A DNA stretch of 64,000 nucleotides from CAYJPV01 sp964547975. GTDB lineage: Bacteria > Acidobacteriota > Vicinamibacteria > Vicinamibacterales > JAKQTR01. The notes beneath the pieces were generated by a model. That model saw only the letters and a list, made by a program, of their open reading frames with translations. It had not been told where the DNA came from and ran no database searches. The stretch is taken from the NCBI GenBank assembly GCA_964547975.1, contig CAZJRM010000001.1, forward strand, positions 8,742 to 72,741. Reading direction: 5' to 3'. This document shows, in pieces, positions 16,464 to 24,980 of the stretch. A program made the translations under genes and the position numbers. Numbering within the stretch: the first letter of the stretch is position 1; every line of letters begins with the position of its first letter.

Positions 16464-17077
16464 ATCGCTTTCGGCAGCAGCGCGAGAATCTCGCCGGCGG
16501 CCTCCCCGAGCGACGCCCCGAACGCGATGACGCCGTCCCTGTGCCCGGCCATCACGATGCAGCCCTTCTTCCCGATCGCCAGGCGTTTGTGCAGGCGGAT
16601 CATCTCGTACGCCATTTCCGGCGTCCCGTACGCGACGTCGGGCTTCGTCGTCGGCAGCCGGTTCAGGTGGGTCTCCCACAACACGGCCGAATGAACGTGG
16701 ACGACCGCTCGAACTGCCGCGTCCACCTGGTAGAGTGCCGCGTGCGTCAGTGCCTCCGACGACGGGGGCGTTTCCCCTGTCGACCTGAGGACGTTGCGGT
16801 CGAGATCGACGACGGTCACGGCGGCGAAGTGCCGGCGATCGACCTCGAGCAGGCCGCTCGACTGGCTGCCCGTGATGAAGAAGCGCGGTGACGAGTGCAG
16901 CCGCACGCTGAGGTTCCCGTACCCGACGCCCTGGGCGTCTGCGCCAATGAGATTCAGGGCACGCAGCTGCCCCCGCCAGTGGAGCAGGTCGTCGAACTGG
17001 GGCGGAACCGCCACCGGTCCGGCGACGTGCCTGAGCGTGTACTTGATGACACCTTCCTGTTCGCGAGGTCGCGTCAT
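16460..17077 (-). CDS. Class II aldolase/adducin family protein
   Basis: Probable zinc-dependent aldolase or epimerase of the fuculose/ribulose-phosphate group, 205 residues. GYGNLSVR (about 52-59) is the phosphate/substrate loop, GSQSSG follows, and HVHSAVLWE carries the first two zinc histidines; the sugar-acid or sugar-phosphate substrate cannot be told. The true ATG (17077) overlaps the stop of the upstream dam-type gene (ATGA), so the two are translated from one message, an unexpected partnership. Its stop overlaps that of the convergent deoxyhypusine synthase-like gene. Confidence 0.8.
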   Translation of the reverse strand: MTRPREQEGVIKYTLRHVAGPVAVPPQFDDLLHWRGQLRALNLIGADAQGVGYGNLSVRLHSSPRFFITGSQSSGLLEVDRRHFAAVTVVDLDRNVLRSTGETPPSSEALTHAALYQVDAAVRAVVHVHSAVLWETHLNRLPTTKPDVAYGTPEMAYEMIRLHKRLAIGKKGCIVMAGHRDGVIAFGASLGEAAGEILALLPKAI

Positions 17078-17940
17078 GGTTCGTCCTTCGCGATCGGACC
17101 GGTGTGCCGGCCGCGGGCCGGGCCCCGGTCGAGATTCCGAATCGCCAGCACTTCGCGTGCGGGCGTGCGGTTGCCGGTGCAGGCGATCATGCGCGGCGCC
17201 TTCAGGTAGCGCACGCGGAAGCCGAGCTTGCGATACAGCGCCACGACGCGCGGCGTTGCCTGGTTGGCCAGCACCACGGGGCCCGGATGACGAGCCAGCC
17301 ACTCGGCGGCACGCACCTGGTCGTCCCAGGTGAACCGCGTGCGGGCGTACTGCGTAAACGGTACGTCGTATGGCGGATCGGCGTAGACGAAATCGTCCGG
17401 CTTCAGGGCCAGGGCCTCGAAGTCGAGGCTCGAGAACTCCCAGCGCGCGAACACCGGCTTGTACGTCGTGAAATCGCGCTGGTACGCGATCCGGGCGTAG
17501 CTGCCGAACGGCACGTTGTACTCGCCGCGGCCGTTGAACCGGCACAGGCCGTTGTACCCGGTGCGGTTCAGGTAATAGAAGAGCGACGCGGCCTCGACGG
17601 TGTGGCTCCGGCCGGCCGCCAGCAGCGCGTTGAACAACTGCCGGTACGCGTAGTACGTCTCGCCGTGGTTCTCCATCGGCAGGTTGATCGTGAAACCGCG
17701 CTTCAGATGCCGGTAGAAGTTGACGAGATGCGGATTGACGTCGTTCAGCAGCGCGCGCCTCGGCCCGATGCCGAGCGAGATGGCCAGGCCTCCGCAGAAC
17801 GGCTCCACGAGCCGCCGGTGTTCGTGGCCCGTCCACAGGCGCTTCACGTGCGGCACCTGCCACCGCTTGCCGCCGGCCCACTTCAGGGGCGGGCGCGGGT
17901 GCGTCGCGGTGTCGGTCTGGGGCGCAGCGTCGCGGGCCAT
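17074..17940 (-). CDS. dam: DNA adenine methyltransferase, Dam/D12 class
   Basis: N6-adenine methylase of 288 residues. KWAGGKRWQ (20-28) is the D12 N-terminal signature, VEPFCGGLAISLG (about 45-57) is the SAM site, LLNDVNPHLVNFY follows, and YADPPYDVPF (about 190-199) is the catalytic DPPY motif. Target is probably GATC by family, not proven here. No restriction endonuclease is adjacent, so it behaves as an orphan methylase. It is divergently transcribed from the Tricorn-like protease across 48 bases and overlaps the aldolase gene downstream. Confidence 0.88.
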   Translation of the reverse strand: MARDAAPQTDTATHPRPPLKWAGGKRWQVPHVKRLWTGHEHRRLVEPFCGGLAISLGIGPRRALLNDVNPHLVNFYRHLKRGFTINLPMENHGETYYAYRQLFNALLAAGRSHTVEAASLFYYLNRTGYNGLCRFNGRGEYNVPFGSYARIAYQRDFTTYKPVFARWEFSSLDFEALALKPDDFVYADPPYDVPFTQYARTRFTWDDQVRAAEWLARHPGPVVLANQATPRVVALYRKLGFRVRYLKAPRMIACTGNRTPAREVLAIRNLDRGPARGRHTGPIAKDEP

Positions 17941-17958
17941 GTGGGTTCAGTATATGTC

Positions 17959-17967
17959 TGCTATTCT
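17959..17967 (+). promoter_or_regulatory. Extended -10 promoter element for the Tricorn-like protease
   Basis: TGCTATTCT in the 48-base divergent gap matches an extended -10 (TGn plus TATTCT). It lies 21 bases before the ATG and leaves room for the GGGAGG ribosome site. No good -35 is seen, as expected for this promoter type. Confidence 0.45.
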
Positions 17968-17988
17968 TCCACGGGAGGACCCGTCATC

Positions 17989-20900
17989 ATGCGAGTGGTT
18001 CGATTCCTGGCGACCGCGATCGCGGCCCTGGCCCTGGCGTCTGTCACGGCTGGCGCGCAACCCGACACCCGTGACACCCGGCTGCTGGCGCAGCCGGCGA
18101 CCAACGGCACGCACGTGGCGTTCGTCTACGCCGACGACCTCTGGGTGGCTCGCCTCGACGGCACGGATGTCCGCCGTCTCACGACCGATGATGGCGCCGA
18201 GACGTCGCCGGCGTTCTCGCCGGACGGCCGGCTGATCGCGTTCAACGCGCAGTACGACGGCAACATCGACGTCTACGTCGTGCCCGCCGAAGGCGGGGTG
18301 CCGCGCCGGCTGACGTGGCACCCCGGCCCGGACGTCGTGCAGGGATTCTCTTTCGACGGTCAGCGCGTGTTGTTCACATCGGGGCGCGCGGCCTTCACGG
18401 CGGCGTACCGGCACCTCTACACCGTGCCGGTCGGTGGCGGCCTGGAAGAGCGGCTGCCGATTCCGAACGCCTACCAGGCGACGTATTCGCCCGATGGCCA
18501 GCGGATCGCCTACAACCCGCTGCCGCCGGCCTTCGACCAGTGGAAGCAGTATCGCGGCGGTCGCGTCTCGCGCCTCTGGCTCTACCGTTCCGCCGACCAC
18601 GCCATCGAGAAGGTGCCGCAGCCCGCATCGCGCGCGAACGACGTCGATCCGATGTGGATTGGCGATACGGTCTACATGCGCTCCGACCGTGACGGCGAGT
18701 TCAACCTCTACGCCTACGACACGAAGACGAAGCAGGTGCGCCGCCTGACGAACCACGACGACTTCCCGGTGATGAAGGCCTCGTCGGGCGGCGGGAAGAT
18801 CGTCTACGAGCAGGCCGGCTCGCTGCACCTGTTCGACCCGACGACGGGTCGGGCGAAGAAGCTGACGATCGGGATCGCGGCCGACCTGCGTGAGATCCGG
18901 CCGCGCTACGTGAAGGGGAGCGAGTACATCCGTAACGTTTCGCTGTCGCCGTCCGGCGCGCGCGCGGTGTTCGAAGTCCGCGGCGAAATCGTGACCGTAC
19001 CGGCCGAGAAGGGCGACGCGCGCAACCTGACGGCCACCGTGGCGGCGCACGAACGGTCGCCGCAGTGGTCGCCCGACGGCACGCGCATCGCCTACGTCTC
19101 GGACGCCTCCGGCGAATACGAACTCCACGTGGCGCCCCAGGATGGCAAGGGCGACGTCAAGAAGTACAGGCTCGGCGGCGCGGGATTCTACTCGAGCCTC
19201 CAGTGGTCGCCCGACAGCCGGAAGATCGCCTTCGTCGACAACTCGCAGAGCGTCTTCGTCCTCGACCTCGGTACCGGAGCGGTGAAACGGCTGGGCGGCA
19301 ACCGCGTCTACACGCCGGCGCCGCAGATCGGGTTCGACTGGTCGCCGGATTCGAAGTGGATCGCGTACGTCGTGGACACGCAGCCCCTCGTCACGACGGT
19401 CTTCGCGTATTCCGTCGAACAGGACAAGTCCTTTGCGTTGACGGACGGCTTGAGCGAAGTGACCGAACCCGTCTTCGACAAGGGCGGCAAGTACCTCTAC
19501 CTGCTGGGCTCGACGGATGCCGGCCCGGTGCAGGACTGGTTCGCGCAATCGAATGCCGACATGCGGCGCACTCGCAACCTCTACCTCGTCGTCTTGCGCA
19601 AGGGCGTGCCGTCGCCGCTCGCGAAGGAGAGCGACGAGGAGAAGCCGAAGAAGGCCGACGCCGGGGACAAGAAGCCGGAGGAGTCGAAGAAGACGGAGGA
19701 TCCGTTCTCGATCGACGTGGTCGGCATCCAGCACCGCATCCTCGCGCTGCCGATTCCCGCGGGCGACCTGTCGAACCTCCAGGCGGGCGACGCGGGCTAC
19801 CTGTACTACCTGCGGCGGGACGGGCGCGAGTCGTCGCTCCACCGGTACGATCTCGGGAAGCGCAAGGACGAGACGCCGCTGGCCGCGCTCGACACGTACC
19901 TGCTGTCGGCCGACGGGAAGAAGATCCTCTACATGAACGCCCGCCAGTGGTTCATCGCGGCTGCCGGCCCGAAGGTCGCGCCGGGCGAAGGTCGCCTGGC
20001 CGTCGCCGACATTGAGGTGCGCATCGACCCGCGCGCCGAGTGGACGCAGATCTTCAACGAGGCGTGGCGGATCAACCGTGACTACTTCTACGCGCCCAAC
20101 ATGCACGGCGTCGACTGGCCGGCGATGAAGACGAAGTACGGCGCGTTTCTGCCGGACCTCGCCACGCGCGCCGACCTGAATCGCGTCATCCAGTGGATGT
20201 GCAGCGAGATTGCCGTCGGCCACCACCGCGGCGGCGGCGGCGACCGCCTCGAGCAGGCGCGTAACGTCCCCGGCGGCCTGCTCGGCGCCGACTACGAGGT
20301 GGCGAACGGCCGCTACCGGTTCACACGCGTGCTCGGGGGCCTGAACTGGACCCCGGACCTGCGCGCGCCGCTCACCGAGCCGGGCGTGGACGTCCAGACG
20401 GGCGAGTACCTGCTGGCCGTGAACGGCCGCGACGTGAAGCCGCCGGCCAACCTCTACAGCTTCTTCGAGAACACCGCCGGGAAGCTCGTGGAACTCTCGG
20501 TCGGGCCCACGCCCGATGGCGCCAATGCCCGTACCGTCACGGTGGTGCCGATTGCCAACGAATCGGCGCTGCGGAACCGTGACTGGGTCGAAGGCAACCT
20601 GAAGAAGGTCGACCAGGCCACGGGCGGGCGCGTGGCGTACGTGTACGTCCCGAATACGGCCGGCGCGGGCCACACGTACTTCAAGCGTTACTTCTTCCCG
20701 CAAGCTCACAAGGACGCCGTCATCGTCGACGAGCGGTTCAACGGCGGCGGGTCCGTGGCCGACTACTACATCGACATCCTCCGGCGGCCGTTCATCAGCC
20801 ACTGGGCGATGCGCTACGGCGACGACCTCAAGACGCCGACGGCGTCGATCCAGGGACCGAAGGTCATGATCATCGACGAAGCTGCCGGGTCGGGCGGTGA

Positions 20901-21255
20901 CCTGCTGCCGTGGATGTTCCGCACGTTCAAGGTCGGCACGCTCGTCGGCCAGCGAACCTGGGGCGGTTTGGTCGGCGTGCTCGGGTTCCCGGTCCTCATG
21001 GACGGCGGGTCGATCACCGCGCCGAATCTCGCCATCTGGACGCCCGAGGAAGGCTGGATCGTCGAAAACGAAGGCGTCGCGCCGGACATCGAGGTCGAGC
21101 AGACGCCGGCCGACGTGATTGCCGGCCGCGATCCGCAGCTCGAGAAGGCCATCGACGTGGCCCTGGCCGAGCTGAAGAAGAATCCGCCGCCGAAGGACAA
21201 GCGACCGGCCTATCCGGTGCGGGGCAAGACCCTGCGCGGCACGGTTCGCAAGTAG
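17989..21255 (+). CDS. Secreted Tricorn-like protease (beta-propellers, PDZ, S41 domain)
   Basis: Exported protein of 1088 residues; GGGAGG precedes the ATG and a signal peptide ends near TAGAQ. Residues about 30-670 are TolB/Tricorn-type beta-propellers with repeated blade motifs (SPAFSPDGRLIAFNA, SPQWSPDGTRIAYVSD, SLQWSPDSRKIAFVD). A Lys/Glu-rich linker occupies about 543-576. A helical C1 region starts near 685 (WTQIFNEAWRINRDYFY), GHHRGGGGD lies near 744, a PDZ domain at about 781-844, and the S41 peptidase domain has its nucleophile Ser968 in AAGSGGDLLPW. Tricorn degrades short peptides. Unlike archaeal cytosolic Tricorn this one is exported, so it probably recycles peptides in the periplasm. 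It is monocistronic. Confidence 0.92.
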   Translation: MRVVRFLATAIAALALASVTAGAQPDTRDTRLLAQPATNGTHVAFVYADDLWVARLDGTDVRRLTTDDGAETSPAFSPDGRLIAFNAQYDGNIDVYVVPAEGGVPRRLTWHPGPDVVQGFSFDGQRVLFTSGRAAFTAAYRHLYTVPVGGGLEERLPIPNAYQATYSPDGQRIAYNPLPPAFDQWKQYRGGRVSRLWLYRSADHAIEKVPQPASRANDVDPMWIGDTVYMRSDRDGEFNLYAYDTKTKQVRRLTNHDDFPVMKASSGGGKIVYEQAGSLHLFDPTTGRAKKLTIGIAADLREIRPRYVKGSEYIRNVSLSPSGARAVFEVRGEIVTVPAEKGDARNLTATVAAHERSPQWSPDGTRIAYVSDASGEYELHVAPQDGKGDVKKYRLGGAGFYSSLQWSPDSRKIAFVDNSQSVFVLDLGTGAVKRLGGNRVYTPAPQIGFDWSPDSKWIAYVVDTQPLVTTVFAYSVEQDKSFALTDGLSEVTEPVFDKGGKYLYLLGSTDAGPVQDWFAQSNADMRRTRNLYLVVLRKGVPSPLAKESDEEKPKKADAGDKKPEESKKTEDPFSIDVVGIQHRILALPIPAGDLSNLQAGDAGYLYYLRRDGRESSLHRYDLGKRKDETPLAALDTYLLSADGKKILYMNARQWFIAAAGPKVAPGEGRLAVADIEVRIDPRAEWTQIFNEAWRINRDYFYAPNMHGVDWPAMKTKYGAFLPDLATRADLNRVIQWMCSEIAVGHHRGGGGDRLEQARNVPGGLLGADYEVANGRYRFTRVLGGLNWTPDLRAPLTEPGVDVQTGEYLLAVNGRDVKPPANLYSFFENTAGKLVELSVGPTPDGANARTVTVVPIANESALRNRDWVEGNLKKVDQATGGRVAYVYVPNTAGAGHTYFKRYFFPQAHKDAVIVDERFNGGGSVADYYIDILRRPFISHWAMRYGDDLKTPTASIQGPKVMIIDEAAGSGGDLLPWMFRTFKVGTLVGQRTWGGLVGVLGFPVLMDGGSITAPNLAIWTPEEGWIVENEGVAPDIEVEQTPADVIAGRDPQLEKAIDVALAELKKNPPPKDKRPAYPVRGKTLRGTVRK

Positions 21256-21321
21256 CGGCGCCGACGCCACGCGTTTGTCCGGGTCAGCCGTTCGGGCTGG
21301 CGTCCGGCGTCGAACCCCTGA

Positions 21322-21327
21322 TAGAAT
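21322..21327 (+). promoter_or_regulatory. Probable -10 element of the tRNA gene
   Basis: TAGAAT lies 11 bases before the mature tRNA 5' end. It sits in the loop of an inverted repeat AACCCCT/AGGGGTT (21313-21319 and 21328-21334), which may instead be the end of the protease transcript. Confidence 0.4.
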
Positions 21328-21338
21328 AGGGGTTTGTC

Positions 21339-21415
21339 GCCGGTGTAGCTCAGTTGGTTAGAGCACGCGGCTCATATCCGCGGAGTCCGGGGTTCAAGTC
21401 CCTGCACCGGCACCA
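21339..21415 (+). tRNA. tRNA with CAU anticodon (Met or lysidine-type Ile2)
   Basis: Complete cloverleaf: acceptor stem GCCGGTG/CACCGGC, D arm GCTC/GAGC, anticodon stem CGCGG/CCGCG with loop CTCATAT and anticodon CAT at 21373-21375, T arm with TTCAAGT loop, discriminator A and an encoded CCA (21413-21415). A CAU anticodon belongs to elongator Met, initiator Met or the Ile2 tRNA that TilS converts with lysidine. An initiator is excluded by the paired 1-72 position. The body looks more like elongator Met, yet tilS lies directly downstream. Confidence 0.95.
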
Positions 21416-21417
21416 GA

Positions 21418-21461
21418 AGACGAGAGGGGTCGCGCGTTCAACGTTCGACCCCTCTTCGTCT
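21418..21461 (+). terminator. Strong hairpin after the tRNA gene
   Basis: AGACGAGAGGGGTCG (21418-21432) pairs with CGACCCCTCTTCGTCT (21446-21461) with a single bulged base. It begins three bases after the tRNA CCA and is the likely tRNA terminator or processing signal; it lacks a long T-run. Confidence 0.65.
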
Positions 21462-21476
21462 ATGTGCCTGACCTCA

Positions 21477-21496
21477 GGGCCGGCTGAAGCCGGCCC
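21477..21496. repeat. Palindromic repeat element, copy 3
   Basis: Nine-base arms (21477-21485 and 21488-21496) around GA with the family core GGCTGAAGCC, preceded by TGAC(CTCA) and followed by GCCACG, so it is in the complementary orientation to copies 2 and 4. It lies just before the tilS start and may affect the leader of that message. Confidence 0.75.
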
Positions 21497-21516
21497 GCCA
21501 CGGCTCGGTGGTCCCT

Positions 21517-22938
21517 ATGTCGACTCTGCTCGAACGCGTCGGCGACACCGTCGAGCGCAGCGGCCTGCTGCCGCCGGGCGCACGAGTGCTCGTGGCCGTG
21601 TCGGGCGGTTCGGATTCCGTCGCGCTGCTCCATCTGCTGGTGACCCTCGCCCCCACCTGCGGCTTCGTCGTCGCTGGTGTCGCCCACCTGAACCACCAAC
21701 TGCGCGGTGCCGACAGCGACGCCGACGAGGCGTTCTGCCGGACGCTCGCGGAACAGCTCGGCCTGCCGGCGGTCGTCGAACGCATCGACGTGGGCAGCCA
21801 GGCACGCGCCCACCGCGTCTCGATGGAGGTGGCGGCCCGCCGGGCGCGGTACCGGTTCCTCGAGCGGGCGGCGGAGCGGGTCGATGCCGACACCATCGCC
21901 ACCGGCCATACGCGTGACGACCAGGCCGAGACCTTCCTGCTGCGACTGCTCCGCGGCGCTGGCGCCACCGGGCTGGCCGCGATTCCGCCACGCCGGGGTC
22001 TCGTCGTGCGACCCATCCTGGGCGAACGCCGCGCGGAACTCCGAGCGTTTCTTGCCGAGCGCGGTTCTTCCTTTCGAGAGGACGCGACCAACGCCGACAC
22101 CGCGATTCCCCGCAACTGGGTTCGCCACGTCCTTCTTCCGCGACTCGGTGCCCATCTCGGCGGGGATGTGACGGACCTCCTCGCCCGCGAATCCGCGCTG
22201 CTGCGTGACGACGGGGTTCTCCTCGACGAGATCGCCGACGAGACGGCGCGCCGGGTCCTTCGCGAAACCCGCCCCGGCACCATTGTCGTCGCGAGCGCGG
22301 ACCTGGAAGCGTTGCCCCCGGCCCTGGCGCGGCGGGTGGTCCGGCGAGCGCTCGCGCGTGTCAGTCCCGCGTTCCAGGGGGCGGTCCACGTCGAACGAGT
22401 GCTCGCCCTGGCAGAAGGGCGCGAGGGCAGCCGATTCGACCTTCCGGGCGCCCGTGTGGAACGAAATGGCGAAAACGTAGTCCTATATACCAGGGAAGGT
22501 CGTGGATTCCGGCCGGCCGTGGCGTTCCGCCATGGACTTCCGGTACCGGGCCGCGTGCCGATTCCCGAGGCGGAACGCGTGATTGAATCGGAGAACCTGC
22601 CTGTCGAGGTGGCGCAAATCATTCAGGACAAGCAGGTTATCGGTGAGGGGGCTGGGGTGGTGGATGCGGGGGTAGCCGCCGACGGGCTGTGGGTGCGCTC
22701 CAGGAAACCCGGGGACACATTTCGTCCGCTGGGGCTCGGCCGCCGCCGAAAGCTGCAGGACGTGTTCATCGACCGCAAAGTGCCCCGTGACCGTCGCGAT
22801 GCGGTGCCGCTCGTCGTCGACGCCCGCGACAGGATCGTGTGGGTGGCGGGGCTCGGTCCGAGCGACGATGCGCGGGTGACGCCGGCCACGCAAAGCGTGG
22901 TAACCTTGAGAGTTAGCCGAATGGGAGACTTGGGGTGA
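21517..22938 (+). CDS. tilS: tRNA(Ile)-lysidine synthetase
   Basis: Attaches lysine to C34 of the CAU-anticodon isoleucine tRNA so that it reads AUA. PP-loop SGGSDS is at residues 29-34, followed by GVAHLNHQLRG and a TGHTRDDQAETFLLRLLRG motif. The C-terminal TilS domain is present (PGDTFRPLGLGRRRKLQDVF and RDRRDAVPLVVDA). Length 473 is in the usual range. An in-frame GTG at 21508 is an alternative start. The palindromic repeat sits directly upstream and I see no clear ribosome site. The stop overlaps the GTG of ftsH. Confidence 0.94.
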   Translation: MSTLLERVGDTVERSGLLPPGARVLVAVSGGSDSVALLHLLVTLAPTCGFVVAGVAHLNHQLRGADSDADEAFCRTLAEQLGLPAVVERIDVGSQARAHRVSMEVAARRARYRFLERAAERVDADTIATGHTRDDQAETFLLRLLRGAGATGLAAIPPRRGLVVRPILGERRAELRAFLAERGSSFREDATNADTAIPRNWVRHVLLPRLGAHLGGDVTDLLARESALLRDDGVLLDEIADETARRVLRETRPGTIVVASADLEALPPALARRVVRRALARVSPAFQGAVHVERVLALAEGREGSRFDLPGARVERNGENVVLYTREGRGFRPAVAFRHGLPVPGRVPIPEAERVIESENLPVEVAQIIQDKQVIGEGAGVVDAGVAADGLWVRSRKPGDTFRPLGLGRRRKLQDVFIDRKVPRDRRDAVPLVVDARDRIVWVAGLGPSDDARVTPATQSVVTLRVSRMGDLG

Positions 22939-24854
22939 ACTCCACACTGCGGAGCCTGTTGTTCTGGATGGTGCTCGTCATCGTCGCCGTCCTGGTCTGG
23001 AACTTCTCCACGACGTTCCAGACGAGGGAGCGGGCGGTGACGTTCAGCGACTTCATGTCCTGGGTCGAGTCGGGCAACGTGACGACGGTCACCATTGCGG
23101 GCAACGAGATTTCGGGCACGACCAAGGCCGACGAAACGTTCCGGACCTACGCGCCGCCGCAGTACGAGGGGCTGGCGAACAAGCTCGTCGAGCGCAACGT
23201 CGCGATTACGGCGAAAGAGGCCCAGGCCAGCCCGTGGGCGTCCCTGCTGTACTCGTGGGCGCCGGCGCTGCTGATGATCGGGTTCTGGATCTTCTTCATG
23301 CGCCAGATGCAGAGCGGCGGCAACAAGGCGCTGTCGTTCGGCAAGAGCAAGGCCAAGTTGTCGTCCGGCGCCCAGAAGAAGGTGACGTTCAAGGACGTCG
23401 CCGGCGTCGATGAAGCGAAAGAAGAGCTCCAGGAAATCATCGAGTACCTGAAAGAACCCCAGAAGTTCCAGAAACTCGGCGGCCGCATCCCGAAGGGCGT
23501 CCTGTTGATGGGGCCTCCCGGAACCGGCAAGACGCTGCTGGCGCGCGCCGTGGCCGGCGAAGCGAACGTGCCGTTCTTCTCGATCAGCGGCTCGGACTTC
23601 GTCGAGATGTTCGTCGGCGTGGGCGCGTCCCGCGTACGCGACCTGTTCGAACAGGGCAAGAAGAACGCGCCGTGCATCATCTTCATCGATGAAATCGACG
23701 CCGTCGGCCGGCATCGTGGCGCGGGCCTCGGGGGCGGTCACGACGAACGCGAGCAGACGCTGAACCAGCTGCTCGTCGAGATGGACGGCTTCGAGTCGAA
23801 CGAAGGCGTGATCCTGATGGCGGCGACGAACCGCCCGGACGTCCTCGATCCGGCGCTGCTGCGCCCGGGCCGGTTCGATCGGCGCGTCATCGTGAATCGC
23901 CCCGACGTGCGTGGCCGCGAGGGCATCCTCGTGGTGCACACGCGCAAGATCCCATTGGCCGACGACGTGGATCCGAGCGTGCTGGCGCGCGGCACGGCGG
24001 GGTTCTCGGGCGCTGACCTGGCGAACCTGGTCAACGAAGCGGCGCTCAGCGCGGCCCGGCTGAACCAGAAGGCCGTGAAGATGGCGGACTTCGAGTACGC
24101 CAAGGACAAGGTCATGATGGGCAGCGAGCGTCGCTCGATGGTCATCAGCGAAGCCGAGAAGCGGGTGACGGCGGTGCACGAAGCCGGCCACGCGCTGCTG
24201 GCGGTCATCCTGCCGCACGCCGATCCGATCCACAAGGTGACGATCATCCCGCGCGGCATGGCGCTCGGCCTGACGCAGCAGCTGCCGACCGACGAGAAAC
24301 ACAACTACTCGCGCGATTACCTGATGGATCAGATCGCGATCCTGCTCGGCGGGCGGCTGGCGGAAGAGATCTGCCTGGGCAACATCACGACGGGCGCCGG
24401 CAACGACATCGAGCGCGCGTCGGATCTGGCCCGGAAGATGGTCTGCGAGTGGGGCATGAGCGACGTCATGGGTCCGCTGGCGTTCGGCAAGAAGGAGGAG
24501 CAGATCTTCCTCGGCCGCGAGATCGCCCAGCACCAGGACTACAGCGAAGACACGGCAGTGATGATCGACAAGGAAGTGCGCGGCATGGTGCAGGCCGCCC
24601 ACGACAAGGCCAAGGCGATCCTGGTCGAACACAAGGACGCCCTGCTGAAGATGGCCGACGAACTGCTGACGCGCGAAGTGCTCGATGGCGACCAGGTGCG
24701 GCGGATCGTCGCGGGCGAACCCCTGGGCGAAAGCTCCCTGGCGGATTCGCCGGTGCCGACGGTCACGGTGGGAGAGACGGGCGACGCGCCGTCCCCGTCG
24801 GCCACCGGGCTCGTGCCGCCGGCCGTGCCGGCGTCGATTCCCCAGGGGCAGTAG
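22935..24854 (+). CDS. ftsH: ATP-dependent zinc metalloprotease FtsH
   Basis: Membrane-anchored AAA+ protease that degrades membrane and short-lived cytoplasmic proteins, 639 residues. Two membrane segments (about 8-24 and 102-122) flank a small periplasmic domain. Walker A GPPGTGKT is at 193-200, Walker B IIFIDEIDAV at about 248-257, the second region of homology NRPDVLDPALLRPGRFDRR at about 299-317, and the zinc motif HEAGH at 416-420. The C-terminal tail is disordered and Pro/Val-rich. GTG start overlaps the tilS stop (GTGA). Confidence 0.97.
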   Translation: MNSTLRSLLFWMVLVIVAVLVWNFSTTFQTRERAVTFSDFMSWVESGNVTTVTIAGNEISGTTKADETFRTYAPPQYEGLANKLVERNVAITAKEAQASPWASLLYSWAPALLMIGFWIFFMRQMQSGGNKALSFGKSKAKLSSGAQKKVTFKDVAGVDEAKEELQEIIEYLKEPQKFQKLGGRIPKGVLLMGPPGTGKTLLARAVAGEANVPFFSISGSDFVEMFVGVGASRVRDLFEQGKKNAPCIIFIDEIDAVGRHRGAGLGGGHDEREQTLNQLLVEMDGFESNEGVILMAATNRPDVLDPALLRPGRFDRRVIVNRPDVRGREGILVVHTRKIPLADDVDPSVLARGTAGFSGADLANLVNEAALSAARLNQKAVKMADFEYAKDKVMMGSERRSMVISEAEKRVTAVHEAGHALLAVILPHADPIHKVTIIPRGMALGLTQQLPTDEKHNYSRDYLMDQIAILLGGRLAEEICLGNITTGAGNDIERASDLARKMVCEWGMSDVMGPLAFGKKEEQIFLGREIAQHQDYSEDTAVMIDKEVRGMVQAAHDKAKAILVEHKDALLKMADELLTREVLDGDQVRRIVAGEPLGESSLADSPVPTVTVGETGDAPSPSATGLVPPAVPASIPQGQ

Positions 24855-24880
24855 CCGCTTCGGAACGACGGCGCCAGCGC

Positions 24881-24906
24881 GCAGGGCCCGGGTGACCGGG
24901 CTCTGC
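24881..24906 (+). terminator. Hairpin between ftsH and folP
   Basis: GCAGGGCCCGG (24881-24891) and CCGGGCTCTGC (24896-24906) pair over 11 positions with one G-T pair, closed by a GTGA tetraloop. There is no T-run, so termination may be partial and folP may be read both from upstream and from its own promoter. Confidence 0.55.
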
Positions 24907-24980
24907 GTGTGTACGGCGCGTCTGCGGTGCCCGCGTCTGCTGCTGCATCCGCCCCGGATGTCTGCGACAATGACGGGGCC

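Noticed and set aside
17947..21270. Very long open frame on the minus strand, about 1100 codons
   Set aside because: It is antisense to the Tricorn-like protease and built of Arg/Asp/Val/His-rich sequence with no domain; high GC keeps shadow frames open.
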